Source of the DNA: Aurantiacibacter luteus
Lineage (GTDB): Bacteria > Pseudomonadota > Alphaproteobacteria > Sphingomonadales > Sphingomonadaceae
NCBI RefSeq assembly: GCF_001010945.1
Contig: NZ_LBHB01000001.1
Coordinates: 682,001-746,000 of the forward strand
DNA: 64,000 bases
Reading direction: 5' to 3'
Shown here: positions 18,087-26,557 of the stretch, piece after piece
How positions within the stretch are numbered: the stretch's first letter is position 1
Layout of the letters: each line of letters starts with the position of its first letter
The notes under the pieces: model-generated
Databases searched by the model: none
What the model saw: the letters and a program-made list of their open reading frames with translations, nothing else
What the model was told of the DNA's origin: nothing
Program-made: the position numbers and the translations under genes

Positions 18087-18161
18087 GCTGGCTGACGATC
18101 TAGTCGGAGGCAGCGGCGCGCACAACTGCCAAGGCATTCGGCGCGGAAGCCGGCGTGCCGA

Positions 18162-19253
18162 TCAGGCGTCGACGTTGAGCGTCCCGCGCTTGATCTGGTC
18201 GCGCTCCATGCTCTCGAACAGGGCCTTGAAATTGCCCTCGCCGAAACCTTCGTCGCCCTTGCGCTGGATGAATTCGAAGAAGACCGGCCCGACCTGCGCC
18301 TCGGCGAAGATCTGCAGCAGCAGGCGGGGCTGGCCGCCTTCGGTCGTCCCGTCGAGCAGGATGCCGCGTGCCTTCAGGTCGTCCACCGGCTCGCCGTGAT
18401 CGGGCAGGCGCTCGGGCAGCATCTCGTAGTAGGTTTCGGGCGGGGCGGTCATAAAGGGCACGCCAAAGTCCTTGAGGCGATCCCATGCCTTGACCAGGTC
18501 GTCGCAGATGAGGGCGATATGCTGGATGCCCTCGCCGTTGAACTGCTTCAGGAACTCCTCGATCTGGCCCTTGCCGCCTTCGCCTTCCTCGTTGAGCGGG
18601 ATGCGGATCTTGCCGTCGGGTGCGGTCAGCGCCTTGCTGGTGAGGCCCGTGTATTCACCCTTGATGTCGAAAAAGCGGATTTCGCGGAAGTTGAACAGGC
18701 TCTCGTAGTAATCCGCCCAGTAGGCCATGCGACCGTTGTATACGTTGTGCGTCAGGTGATCGATGCGGTCGAACCCCGCGCCCTCGGGCCAGGGATCGAC
18801 GCCTTCGAGATATTCAAAATCGATGTCGTAAATCGAGAGGCCCTTGCCCTCGTCGTCGGCATAACGGTCGATCAGGTAGACGATGGCGCCGCCGATGCCG
18901 CGGATGGCGGGGATGTGCAGCTCCATCGGGCCGGTCTGCACCTGCACCGGCTCGGCCCCGCGGGCGATCAGCTCGTCATAGGCCTTGGCGGCGTTCTTGA
19001 CGCGGAAGCCCATGCCGCAGGCCGAGGGGCCGTGCTCGCGGGCGAAGAACCAGGCTGCGCTCTTTGGCTCGTAGTTGGCAATGAGGTTGATCTGCCCCTG
19101 GCGCCAGAGCTGCACGTCCTTACTGCGGTGATTGGCGACATGGGTGAAGCCCATCGCCTGAAACACGGGTTCGATCGCGCCTTTTTCCGGAGCGCAGAAT
19201 TCGACGAACTCGAAGCCGTCGAGGCCGATGGGATTTTCGAAGAGATCGCTCAT
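18162..19253 (-). CDS. hppD: 4-hydroxyphenylpyruvate dioxygenase
   Basis: A non-haem iron enzyme of tyrosine breakdown that makes homogentisate. The 363-residue protein has the two-domain vicinal oxygen chelate fold. Iron ligands are visible as His in DHLTHNV, His in [10 protein letters not shown] and Glu in [19 protein letters not shown], the last being the HPPD signature. The ATG at 19253 gives [16 protein letters not shown]. No other tyrosine catabolic gene is nearby. Confidence 0.96.
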   Translation of the reverse strand: MSDLFENPIGLDGFEFVEFCAPEKGAIEPVFQAMGFTHVANHRSKDVQLWRQGQINLIANYEPKSAAWFFAREHGPSACGMGFRVKNAAKAYDELIARGAEPVQVQTGPMELHIPAIRGIGGAIVYLIDRYADDEGKGLSIYDIDFEYLEGVDPWPEGAGFDRIDHLTHNVYNGRMAYWADYYESLFNFREIRFFDIKGEYTGLTSKALTAPDGKIRIPLNEEGEGGKGQIEEFLKQFNGEGIQHIALICDDLVKAWDRLKDFGVPFMTAPPETYYEMLPERLPDHGEPVDDLKARGILLDGTTEGGQPRLLLQIFAEAQVGPVFFEFIQRKGDEGFGEGNFKALFESMERDQIKRGTLNVDA

Positions 19254-19362
19254 GGTTTCACTTGTAACTTCTTTTCTTCCGTGGTCAAGAAATTTGCGCC
19301 AAACCGCATGTTGGAGCGCAATATCCTTGAACCCCGCGCATTCCTGTGATTCAAGGGCGGCG

Positions 19363-19689
19363 ATGGGAAAGAACCGGAATCGTCGGGACGCGGTGCGCGA
19401 AAGGATCGGGAACGCTGCGGCATTGGCGGTGCTAGTGGTCATCGGCCTGATGGCCCTGATCGGCCCATCGGGTGTGCTGGCGTGGAGCGATCACTCGGTG
19501 CAGCTGGAGGAATACCAGCAGCGCATCGCCACGCTGGAGGAACGCCGCGACGTCCTTGAAAACCGGGTCGACCTGCTCGATCCCGACAACGTCGATGCCG
19601 ACTTTGCCGACGAACTGGTGCGCGGCGGGCTCAACGTCGCGCACGAGGACGAATATATCGTCGAAATCGAACCACTGCCCGAACGGTAA
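19363..19689 (+). CDS. ftsB: Septum formation initiator FtsB/DivIC-like
   Basis: A 108-residue bitopic membrane protein: basic N terminus ([16 protein letters not shown]), one membrane segment at about 18-39, a coiled coil at 45-72, then the conserved [23 protein letters not shown] tail. FtsB bridges FtsL and FtsQ at the division septum. Its position just before pdhA is usual for alphaproteobacteria. The ATG at 19363 was preferred over an upstream in-frame start that would run into the divergent hppD promoter. Confidence 0.88.
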   Translation: MGKNRNRRDAVRERIGNAAALAVLVVIGLMALIGPSGVLAWSDHSVQLEEYQQRIATLEERRDVLENRVDLLDPDNVDADFADELVRGGLNVAHEDEYIVEIEPLPER

Positions 19690-19820
19690 ATCCGTTCTGG
19701 CAAAATAACCGCTTTGGCAAATCGCTCGCGGTCGGCGTTGCCAGCGAAACATTTTGCTGCCTATAGGCATTCCCATCCACACACGACGCCCACTTCAAGG
19801 GCCGCAACAGGGGATATGCC

Positions 19821-20906
19821 TTGGCCAAAGCCGCCACGCCGAAAGCCGCGAAGGGTGCCGCAGCGCCGTCTGCCGACGATGCCGCCGATTTCGCGCTCCG
19901 CAGCCTCCAGCAGGCGCTCGAAAAGCAGAAGCGCTTCAAGGCTGACGGCGACGACCTGCTGCATTTCTACGAACAGATGCTGCTCATTCGCCGGTTCGAG
20001 GAAAAGGCCGGCCAGCTCTACGGTCTCGGCCTCATCGGCGGGTTCTGCCATCTCTACATCGGTCAGGAAGCCGTTGCCGTGGGTCTGCAGTCGGCGCTGA
20101 CCGAGGGGCTCGACAGCGTGATCACCGGTTACCGCGATCACGGCCACATGCTCGCCTATGGGATCGATCCCAAGGTCATCATGGCCGAGCTGACGGGCCG
20201 CGCCGCCGGCATCTCCAAGGGCAAGGGCGGCTCGATGCACATGTTCAGCACCGAGCACAAATTCTACGGCGGCCACGGCATCGTTGGCGCGCAGGTGTCG
20301 CTGGGCGGGGGCCTCGCGCTGGCGCACCAGTACAACGACGACGGCGGCCTTTGCCTCGCCTACTTCGGCGACGGCGCGGCCAACCAGGGCCAGGTCTATG
20401 AGACGATGAACATGGCCAGCCTGTGGAAGCTGCCGATCGTCTTCGTGGTGGAGAACAACCAGTACGCCATGGGCACCGCGGTCAAACGCTCCAGCGCGGA
20501 GACCGAGTTTTACCGTCGCGGCACAGCCTTCCGCATCCCCGGCATGGAAGTAAACGGCATGGACGTGCTCGAGGTGCGCCAGGCGGCCGAGATCGCCTTT
20601 GCCCACGTGCGCGGCGGCAACGGCCCGGTGCTGATGGAGTGCAACACCTATCGCTACCGCGGGCACTCGATGTCCGACCCGGCCAAGTATCGCACCCGCG
20701 AGGAGGTCCAGGAACAGCGCGACCACCACGACCCGATCGAGCGGGTGAAGAAGGACCTGACAGAGGCCGGCGTGAACGAGGACAAGTTGAAAGAGATCGA
20801 CAGGGCCATCCGTGCGACCGTGGCCGAGGCCGCCGACTTCGCCGAGCAGTCGCCCGAGCCGCAGGCGAGCGAACTCTACACCGATGTGCTGGTGGAGGAG
20901 TACTGA
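19821..20906 (+). CDS. pdhA: Pyruvate dehydrogenase E1 component, alpha subunit
   Basis: With PdhB this thiamine-diphosphate enzyme decarboxylates pyruvate and acetylates lipoyl groups. The 361 residues show LIRRFEEKAGQLYGLG, GKGGSMHMFS, and the ThDP motif from GDGAANQG (183-190) to VVENNQYAMGT. The phosphorylation-loop region YRYRGHSMSDP follows. The start is a TTG at 19821, preceded by AGGGG; a nearby ATG at 19816 is in another frame. It is followed by pdhB after 3 bases. Confidence 0.96.
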   Translation: MAKAATPKAAKGAAAPSADDAADFALRSLQQALEKQKRFKADGDDLLHFYEQMLLIRRFEEKAGQLYGLGLIGGFCHLYIGQEAVAVGLQSALTEGLDSVITGYRDHGHMLAYGIDPKVIMAELTGRAAGISKGKGGSMHMFSTEHKFYGGHGIVGAQVSLGGGLALAHQYNDDGGLCLAYFGDGAANQGQVYETMNMASLWKLPIVFVVENNQYAMGTAVKRSSAETEFYRRGTAFRIPGMEVNGMDVLEVRQAAEIAFAHVRGGNGPVLMECNTYRYRGHSMSDPAKYRTREEVQEQRDHHDPIERVKKDLTEAGVNEDKLKEIDRAIRATVAEAADFAEQSPEPQASELYTDVLVEEY

Positions 20907-20909
20907 GCC

Positions 20910-22301
20910 ATGGCGATCGAACTGAAGATGCCCGCCCTCAGCCCCACGATGGAGGAAGGCACGCTCGCCAAGTGGCTGGTGAAGGAAGGCGACAGCGTCG
21001 AATCCGGCACCGTGCTGGCCGAGATCGAGACCGACAAGGCGACGATGGAGTTCGAATCCATCGACGAGGGCACGGTCGGCAAGATCCTAGTCGAGGAAGG
21101 GACCGAGGGCGTAAAGGTCGGCACCGTCATCGCCATCCTGGCGGGCGAGGGGGAGGATGTCTCTGCCGCTGCCGCTCCTGCGGACACGGTCGAGGACGTG
21201 GCGGGCGAGGGCAAGGACGTGGGCCGCGAGCCTTCCGAGGCCGAGATCACGCAGCAGGCCGACAAGCCCGAGGCAAAGCCGCGCGCCGCCGATCCCGACA
21301 TTCCTGCCGGCACCAACATGGTCAAGCTCACCGTGCGCGAGGCACTGCGTGATGGCATGGCCGAGGAAATGCGCCGTGACGAGCGCGTGTTCGTGATGGG
21401 CGAGGAGGTCGCCGAGTACCAGGGCGCCTACAAGGTTACGCAGGGCCTTTTGGAAGAATTTGGGCCGAAGCGCGTTATCGACACGCCGATTACCGAATAC
21501 GGCTTTGCCGGCATCGGCACGGGCGCGGCCATGGGCGGCCTGCGCCCGATCGTCGAGTTCATGACCTTCAACTTCGCCATGCAGGCGATCGACCACATCA
21601 TCAACTCGGCGGCAAAGACCAACTACATGAGCGGCGGCCAGATGCGCTGCCCGGTCGTGTTCCGCGGCCCCAACGGCGCGGCGAGCCGCGTGGGCGCGCA
21701 GCACAGCCAGAACTACGGGCCCTGGTATGCCAGCGTGCCCGGCCTCATCGTCATCGCGCCGTACGACGCGCAGGACGCAAAGGGCCTGATGAAGGCCGCC
21801 ATTCGCAGCGAGGACCCTGTGGTCTTCCTCGAGAACGAGCTCATCTACGGACAGAGCTTCGAGGTCGCTCAGTTGGACGACCATGTCCTGCCCATCGGCA
21901 AGGCGCGGACCATGCGCGAGGGATCTGATGTCACCATCGTCTCCTATTCCATCGGCGTCGGCGTCGCGCTGCAGGCTGCGGAAGAGCTGGCGGGACAAGG
22001 CATCGAGGCCGAGGTCATCGACCTTCGCACGCTGCGCCCGCTCGACAAGGAAGCCGTGCTGGCCTCGCTCGCCAAGACCAATCGCGTGGTCGTGGCGGAA
22101 GAGGGCTGGCCGACCTGCTCGATCGCCTCGGAAATCGTCGCAATCTGCATGGGGGAGGGCTTCGACCACCTGGACGCACCGGTGATCCGTGTCTGCAACG
22201 AAGACGTGCCGCTGCCCTACGCCGCCAACCTCGAAAAGCTCGCGCTCATCGACAAGGATGCGGTGGTAAAGGCCTGCCGCAAGGTCTGCTACGCCGACTG
22301 A
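20910..22301 (+). CDS. pdhB: Pyruvate dehydrogenase E1 component, beta subunit with lipoyl domain
   Basis: The 463-residue protein is a fusion. A lipoyl domain occupies residues 1-78, with the modified lysine Lys43 in [10 protein letters not shown]. An Ala/Glu-rich linker spans roughly 80-130, and the E1-beta catalytic half follows from about 135 ([18 protein letters not shown], then [38 protein letters not shown]). This lipoylated E1-beta is characteristic of alphaproteobacteria. The stop codon lies in a hairpin shared with the convergent gene. Confidence 0.97.
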   Translation: MAIELKMPALSPTMEEGTLAKWLVKEGDSVESGTVLAEIETDKATMEFESIDEGTVGKILVEEGTEGVKVGTVIAILAGEGEDVSAAAAPADTVEDVAGEGKDVGREPSEAEITQQADKPEAKPRAADPDIPAGTNMVKLTVREALRDGMAEEMRRDERVFVMGEEVAEYQGAYKVTQGLLEEFGPKRVIDTPITEYGFAGIGTGAAMGGLRPIVEFMTFNFAMQAIDHIINSAAKTNYMSGGQMRCPVVFRGPNGAASRVGAQHSQNYGPWYASVPGLIVIAPYDAQDAKGLMKAAIRSEDPVVFLENELIYGQSFEVAQLDDHVLPIGKARTMREGSDVTIVSYSIGVGVALQAAEELAGQGIEAEVIDLRTLRPLDKEAVLASLAKTNRVVVAEEGWPTCSIASEIVAICMGEGFDHLDAPVIRVCNEDVPLPYAANLEKLALIDKDAVVKACRKVCYAD

Positions 22302-22324
22302 CGCTAACCTGGGGATAGCGTCAG
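22298..22324. terminator. Bidirectional hairpin between pdhB and the tad-like cluster
   Basis: CTGACGCTA (22298-22306) pairs perfectly with TAGCGTCAG (22316-22324) around a 9-base loop. The stem contains the pdhB stop (22299-22301) and, on the other strand, the stop of the TadE-like gene (22321-22323). Neither side has a long T run. Confidence 0.5.
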
Positions 22325-23019
22325 TTCGCGCCGTCCTTGTATCCCGACCCGCCATAGACATCGCAGTTGGCGACCGGATCGGGATCGCCGCTGTCGCGCT
22401 GGTAGATCTGCGTCAGGTCGCGGTCGGTGCGGACGGTGAAGCTGGCGACGGCGCGCACCACCTGGTCGCCGCCGAGGCCAAAGGGCTGGCCGATGATCGG
22501 CTGATAATCGTAGGCGATCTCGACGAACATCACCGCCCCGTCCTTGAAGGCAAGCACTTCCTCGCCGCGCGGCCCCATGCCCTTGAACCGGCGGGAGCGC
22601 AGGCCGTCGCCCTCGACTCCGTAGGAACTGCCCACACGCTTCTTGCCCATGCATCGCTGCCAGTGGATGTACTGGTCTTCCTCGGTGCCCGGGACGACTT
22701 CCTGGCTGCTGAGGATGACGCGGCCGTGCTCGAACAGGTCGACGCCCTTGCCGCTTTGCAGGTGCGCGCCGTAGAACAGGTCGTTGATGTCGAATTCGTA
22801 GATCTTCTGATCTTCAAGCACCGATGTCTCGCCGATGCGCGAGGCGTTGTCGGCGATCTGCACGGCAAGCTGCGAGACCTGCATCTGCACCAAGGCGCGG
22901 TTGGCCGTCTCCAGCCCCATCAGGCCGAGCGTCAGGACCAAGGGCAGGGCCAGCGCGAATTCGGTCATCGCCAGGCCGGACTGGTCGGTGCGCAGGGCGC
23001 GGGCGAGGCGGCGGATCAC
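22321..23019 (-). CDS. TadE/TadG-like pseudopilin family protein
   Basis: A 232-residue protein with a short basic leader (MIRRLARALR), then the TadE-type helix SGLAMTEFALALPLVLTLGL at about 14-33 with the conserved Glu20. The remaining 190 residues are an extracytoplasmic region with several strands and Cys residues. Such proteins are minor pseudopilins or surface factors of Flp/Tad pili. The GTG start overlaps the stop of the preceding TadE-like gene (GTGA). It is the last gene of the six-gene cluster. Confidence 0.78.
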   Translation of the reverse strand: MIRRLARALRTDQSGLAMTEFALALPLVLTLGLMGLETANRALVQMQVSQLAVQIADNASRIGETSVLEDQKIYEFDINDLFYGAHLQSGKGVDLFEHGRVILSSQEVVPGTEEDQYIHWQRCMGKKRVGSSYGVEGDGLRSRRFKGMGPRGEEVLAFKDGAVMFVEIAYDYQPIIGQPFGLGGDQVVRAVASFTVRTDRDLTQIYQRDSGDPDPVANCDVYGGSGYKDGAN

Positions 23020-23609
23020 GGGCAGTTCTCCACGCTCGCTTCCTCCGACAGGGAGAAAGGCTGGTTGCGCAGCACCGTGCGGGCGACGACGCTGACCTCT
23101 GGATCGATGCCGATGAAGGCGTTGAGCGGGAACGCGCGGCCGTAGGTTGCAGTCACCTCGTACAGCACCGCATCGCGCGCGCCGCCGGTTTCGTCGCTGC
23201 CGCGATCGTCGTCCCATTCACCGTTGCCGTTGGCATCCTCGAAGGGCTCGCCCGCGTTGCAGATGCCATCGCCGTTGACGTCGGTGTAGTCCTCGGGCCG
23301 TCCGATGTCGGAGAAGTTGGCATAGGCCGTGCGGCTGAACTCGATGTCGGCGCTGTAGACGATGCGGCGCACGGCGCGCTCTACATTGGCATCCAGCGCC
23401 TCGTAGTCGCCGGCGTGGATTTCGACCGTCGAATCGCGCGCCGCCTTCTGCACCGCGCCTTCGATCATCGTCTCGGCGTAGAAATTGTAGCTGAAATCGA
23501 ACAAGGCCATCAGCGTCATCGCCAGCGCGGGCAGGATCAGTGCGAACTCGACGATCGTCGCGCCCGACTGGTCGTCGCGCAGCAGGGCTGGGAGGGCGCG
23601 CAGGTTCAT
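23016..23609 (-). CDS. TadE-like protein with calcium-loop-like insert
   Basis: A 197-residue protein beginning MNLRALPALLRDDQSGATIV, with the TadE signature GATIVEFALILPALAMTLMALF (conserved Glu21). Unusually, a stretch at about residues 120-150 carries two acidic loops resembling calcium-binding motifs: D-V-N-G-D-G-I-C-N-A-G-E-P, then D-A-N-G-N-G-E-W-D-D-D. The ATG overlaps the upstream vWA gene stop as ATGA. Role is probably as for other TadE pseudopilins; calcium binding is inference. Confidence 0.78.
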   Translation of the reverse strand: MNLRALPALLRDDQSGATIVEFALILPALAMTLMALFDFSYNFYAETMIEGAVQKAARDSTVEIHAGDYEALDANVERAVRRIVYSADIEFSRTAYANFSDIGRPEDYTDVNGDGICNAGEPFEDANGNGEWDDDRGSDETGGARDAVLYEVTATYGRAFPLNAFIGIDPEVSVVARTVLRNQPFSLSEEASVENCP

Positions 23610-25531
23610 CGCGAGACCCTGAGGTCGCCCATCGAGCTGGCGATGGAGGTGAAGGCCTCGTTCAGTTCGACCGCGTTCGCCGCCTCGAACGAACGGTTCG
23701 GGCCCGCGCATTCTTCCATGATCGGATTGAGCTGGGTACCGAAGGCGATGACCCAGACGGTGATGTTGCGCTTCTTCACTTCCTCGCAGGCAACGCCGAA
23801 GCGCGCCTCGACCGTCTGGGCCAGCGTCATGGAGGAGCCCGGCGACCAGCGCCGCCGATCGAGCGGCTCGGTGCCATAGGCCCCGTAGGCGAGGTCGTAG
23901 GGCTCGGTCTGGCCGTCGGTCATCCAGATCATGTGGCGGCTGCGCGAACGACCGTTGCTGTCCTCGTTCTCGCTTGCGAACAGGCCGGTAGGCGAGAGCA
24001 GGCGCCCACCCCAGATCATGCCGATATCATGGTATGTCGCGCCGTAGGGCACGAGCGTGGCAAGATAGCTGTCCAGCTCGCCGCTGCTGATCGGCGCCAG
24101 CTTGCGGGCGGCGGCGGGGCAGGCGGAGAACCACCAGGTGCCGGTCTTGCTGAAGGTATCGGTCGTGGTGACGGCATCGACATTGATCGCACCCGAGCCG
24201 TTGTCCTTCAGCGCGCGGGTGAAGATCGTGTCGGGATAGCGCGGGCGCCACTTGGTGCGGTCGTTGCGACCGGGTACGAGGTCGATATCGAGATCGAGTG
24301 CGCGATCGAAATCGACGTTGTCATAATCGGTTATTTGATAGGTCGAACGTTCCTCGATGCATCCACCGGTTTCGCTGCGCCAGTTCGAGACATCGCGCGA
24401 GAAAGGGGCATATTTCCAATTGTAGGAGGTATCGGGTACCGAGACTACCTCCTCGACGTCCTGGACATAATTGTTCGAAGTCAGCGAGCGCTTCTCGCAC
24501 ATCGCGCCGTTGAGGGTCGTCGTGTAGCGCGTTCCGTTTTCAGTGACCCGCTTCGGCGTCACCGTCAGTGTCGCGGCCGGCGAGGCCTGCACCTCGACAT
24601 AACTCGGTCCGGTGGGCGCGGACGTCGAGGTCAGCGTGTCGGGCGGGTTACCCTGATCGCAGCTGTAGTGCCCTCTCTGGTCGGCGCTGGTGGCGGCGTG
24701 AAAGGTTGCCGCGTAGGTCGAATAAATGGGCCAGTTGTTCCAGTCTGGCCTGTCGCCGGAAACATAGGTCCAGCCACGATAATAGGTCGAGCTGTTGGCG
24801 TTCGTGGCAAGGGAGGCCCGCTGGCGCGTCTGATAGGTCCAGTCGTCGACGACCCAATTATCGCGCAAAAGGCCGCCGACGTTGACGTTCGTCGCGTAAG
24901 GCACGAAGCCGTAGCGGATCGTGGTGCCCGGGGCCTTGCTGCCGTCGACCTGCGTGTGGAAATCCCGGATGACCTGCTTCAGCGAATCCAGCCGCGACAT
25001 GGTGTCGCCGGGGTTGGTATGGCGCATGGAGCCGGTGACATCGAGCACCATCATGATGTCGGTGTCAGTGAAGTTGAGGACGGCCTGGCAGCTTGTGCTG
25101 ACTTCCACTTCCTCGAAATTGAACACGCGCATCAGCGTCGTGGGCACCGTTGCCGATGCCGTTCCGGTGATGGCGAAGTCGTCCTCCAACGCCATTTCGA
25201 AGGCGCGGTCCTCGCTGCCGTAGGCGCCGTCGCGAAAGTTCACGTTGAAGAAGCGGTTGCCGGTTTCGGCCACCTCGTCGGGCACTTCGCCATTGACGAC
25301 GACTTCGCTACCCAGTCGCTGGCGCGCGGCCAGAACGCCCGCATCGCAGGCCTGCTGCAACCGGCTTTGCACAAGGTAGCCACGGCCCATGTCCACGCCG
25401 CCACCCACCAGCGCGATCAGCGGAAAGATGGAGATGGCGATAATCGCCAGTACGTTGCCCGACGCATCGCGCGCGAAATCGCCGAGGAAGCGTCCGATCA
25501 GGCACCGAGGGTGAGGCGAGGGCGTGGCCAT
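23606..25531 (-). CDS. TadG-like protein with von Willebrand factor A domain
   Basis: The 641-residue protein has a leader (MATPSPHPRCLIGRFLGDF) and one hydrophobic helix at about 27-46 in the TadG pattern (ASGNVLAIIAISIFPLIALVG). A vWA domain follows, whose metal site motif D-V-T-G-S lies at 164-168 (IMMVLDVTGSM). A long region rich in Thr, Tyr and Asp follows, then the end of the vWA fold with HMIWMTDGQTEPYD. TadG proteins are surface-located parts of the Tad pilus system. It starts about 106 bases after the TadE block and heads the second block. Confidence 0.85.
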   Translation of the reverse strand: MATPSPHPRCLIGRFLGDFARDASGNVLAIIAISIFPLIALVGGGVDMGRGYLVQSRLQQACDAGVLAARQRLGSEVVVNGEVPDEVAETGNRFFNVNFRDGAYGSEDRAFEMALEDDFAITGTASATVPTTLMRVFNFEEVEVSTSCQAVLNFTDTDIMMVLDVTGSMRHTNPGDTMSRLDSLKQVIRDFHTQVDGSKAPGTTIRYGFVPYATNVNVGGLLRDNWVVDDWTYQTRQRASLATNANSSTYYRGWTYVSGDRPDWNNWPIYSTYAATFHAATSADQRGHYSCDQGNPPDTLTSTSAPTGPSYVEVQASPAATLTVTPKRVTENGTRYTTTLNGAMCEKRSLTSNNYVQDVEEVVSVPDTSYNWKYAPFSRDVSNWRSETGGCIEERSTYQITDYDNVDFDRALDLDIDLVPGRNDRTKWRPRYPDTIFTRALKDNGSGAINVDAVTTTDTFSKTGTWWFSACPAAARKLAPISSGELDSYLATLVPYGATYHDIGMIWGGRLLSPTGLFASENEDSNGRSRSRHMIWMTDGQTEPYDLAYGAYGTEPLDRRRWSPGSSMTLAQTVEARFGVACEEVKKRNITVWVIAFGTQLNPIMEECAGPNRSFEAANAVELNEAFTSIASSMGDLRVSR

Positions 25532-25565
25532 GTTGCGTGTTTTACGCAATGCGCCTGAGATAACC

Positions 25566-25583
25566 GTCAACGCAGATGGTTAA
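25566..25583 (-). promoter_or_regulatory. Shared 18-base motif upstream of the vWA TadG gene
   Basis: TTAACCATCTGCGTTGAC on the minus strand, 35-52 bases before the vWA TadG start. A copy differing at one base occurs at 28457-28474 upstream of the first TadG gene. The TTAACCAT part equals a known CtrA half-site form. The function is unproven. Confidence 0.4.
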
Positions 25584-25637
25584 GGAATTCATGATTTGTG
25601 CGAACGCACAGGTGGGTCATCGATGGCGCGCCTGGTG

Positions 25638-26093
25638 TCAGGCGGCTGCTTCTTCAACCAGGAAGATGGGCCGCACGTAGTCGACGGTCGGGCCTTCGAT
25701 GCCGATGAAGCCCATCATGTTGTAGATGCGGTAGGTAACCGAAATCTCGACTTCCTTGGCCCCGGTGACGCGCTGGTCATCGGCATCCTCGACGGTGATC
25801 GCCAATCGATCCGACGTCATCAGGTAGGGCGCGCCCAGCGCCTGGTTGCGGGCAAAGGTGCGCAGCTGCGAATTGGAGAGCGTGTTGCCGGTCTGGTACT
25901 GCACCATGGCATAGCGCGCGACGTCGGCCGACAGGCTGCGCAGCGCGCTGTAGCTTTGAAAGGCGATGCCGACCTGCAGAACGCCGAACATCATCACCAG
26001 CAAGGCCGGACCGAGCAGGGCGAATTCGACGAAGACCGAGCCGCCGGTGTCGGCGCGCAGCCGCGAAAGCGTTCGGGCGATCAGCGCCTTCAT
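25638..26093 (-). CDS. TadE-like pseudopilin
   Basis: A 151-residue TadE-like protein. It has the basic leader MKALIARTLSRLRADTGG and the signature helix SVFVEFALLGPALLVMMFGV (about 19-38, conserved Glu23), then helix FQSYSALRSLSADVARYAMV and a short beta-rich tail. Its ATG overlaps the previous gene stop as ATGA, and it is the third gene of the first block. Confidence 0.8.
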   Translation of the reverse strand: MKALIARTLSRLRADTGGSVFVEFALLGPALLVMMFGVLQVGIAFQSYSALRSLSADVARYAMVQYQTGNTLSNSQLRTFARNQALGAPYLMTSDRLAITVEDADDQRVTGAKEVEISVTYRIYNMMGFIGIEGPTVDYVRPIFLVEEAAA

Positions 26094-26557
26094 GCCTGCG
26101 ACCCTACCTGGACCGTGCGGCTGATGTTGTAATCGAAACCTTCCGACACGCCGAAGCTGGTCCAGATCGGCTCGTAAGTGTCTTCCAGATCGATGCGGAT
26201 GAACTGGTATTCCACGTCGGACCCGCAGCTTCCCGCGACGGTGACGTAATCCTCCGAGGTGCCGCAGCGATAGAGAGGGGTGATGGAAACCTGGTCGTCT
26301 TCCAGGCGCGAGGAGACGACCAAGATGTCGTGGATCGTCTGGCGCTGCGCCGCGGTTTCAGGTGCCGACGCGCGCACGACCTGCGCCGCCTCGGCCGCCG
26401 CGCTCTGCAGCTCGGTCTGGCGGGCGACCATCGTGCTCACCTCGAACCCACCGAGCGCCATGACGAGCAGGACCGGCGCGACGAAGGCGGTCTCGATCGC
26501 CATCGAGCCGTGCTCGTCGCCGCGGACGCGGGCAATCAGGGCGCGCGCGCCGATCAT
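26090..26557 (-). CDS. TadE-like pseudopilin
   Basis: A 155-residue protein with leader MIGARALIARVRGDEHG and helix SMAIETAFVAPVLLVMALGG (about 18-37, with Glu22), followed by an Ala-rich helix (QTELQSAAAEAAQVVRA) and an extracytoplasmic part with two Cys residues. It is related in layout to the next gene downstream. Both ends overlap neighbours as ATGA. Confidence 0.8.
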   Translation of the reverse strand: MIGARALIARVRGDEHGSMAIETAFVAPVLLVMALGGFEVSTMVARQTELQSAAAEAAQVVRASAPETAAQRQTIHDILVVSSRLEDDQVSITPLYRCGTSEDYVTVAGSCGSDVEYQFIRIDLEDTYEPIWTSFGVSEGFDYNISRTVQVGSQA

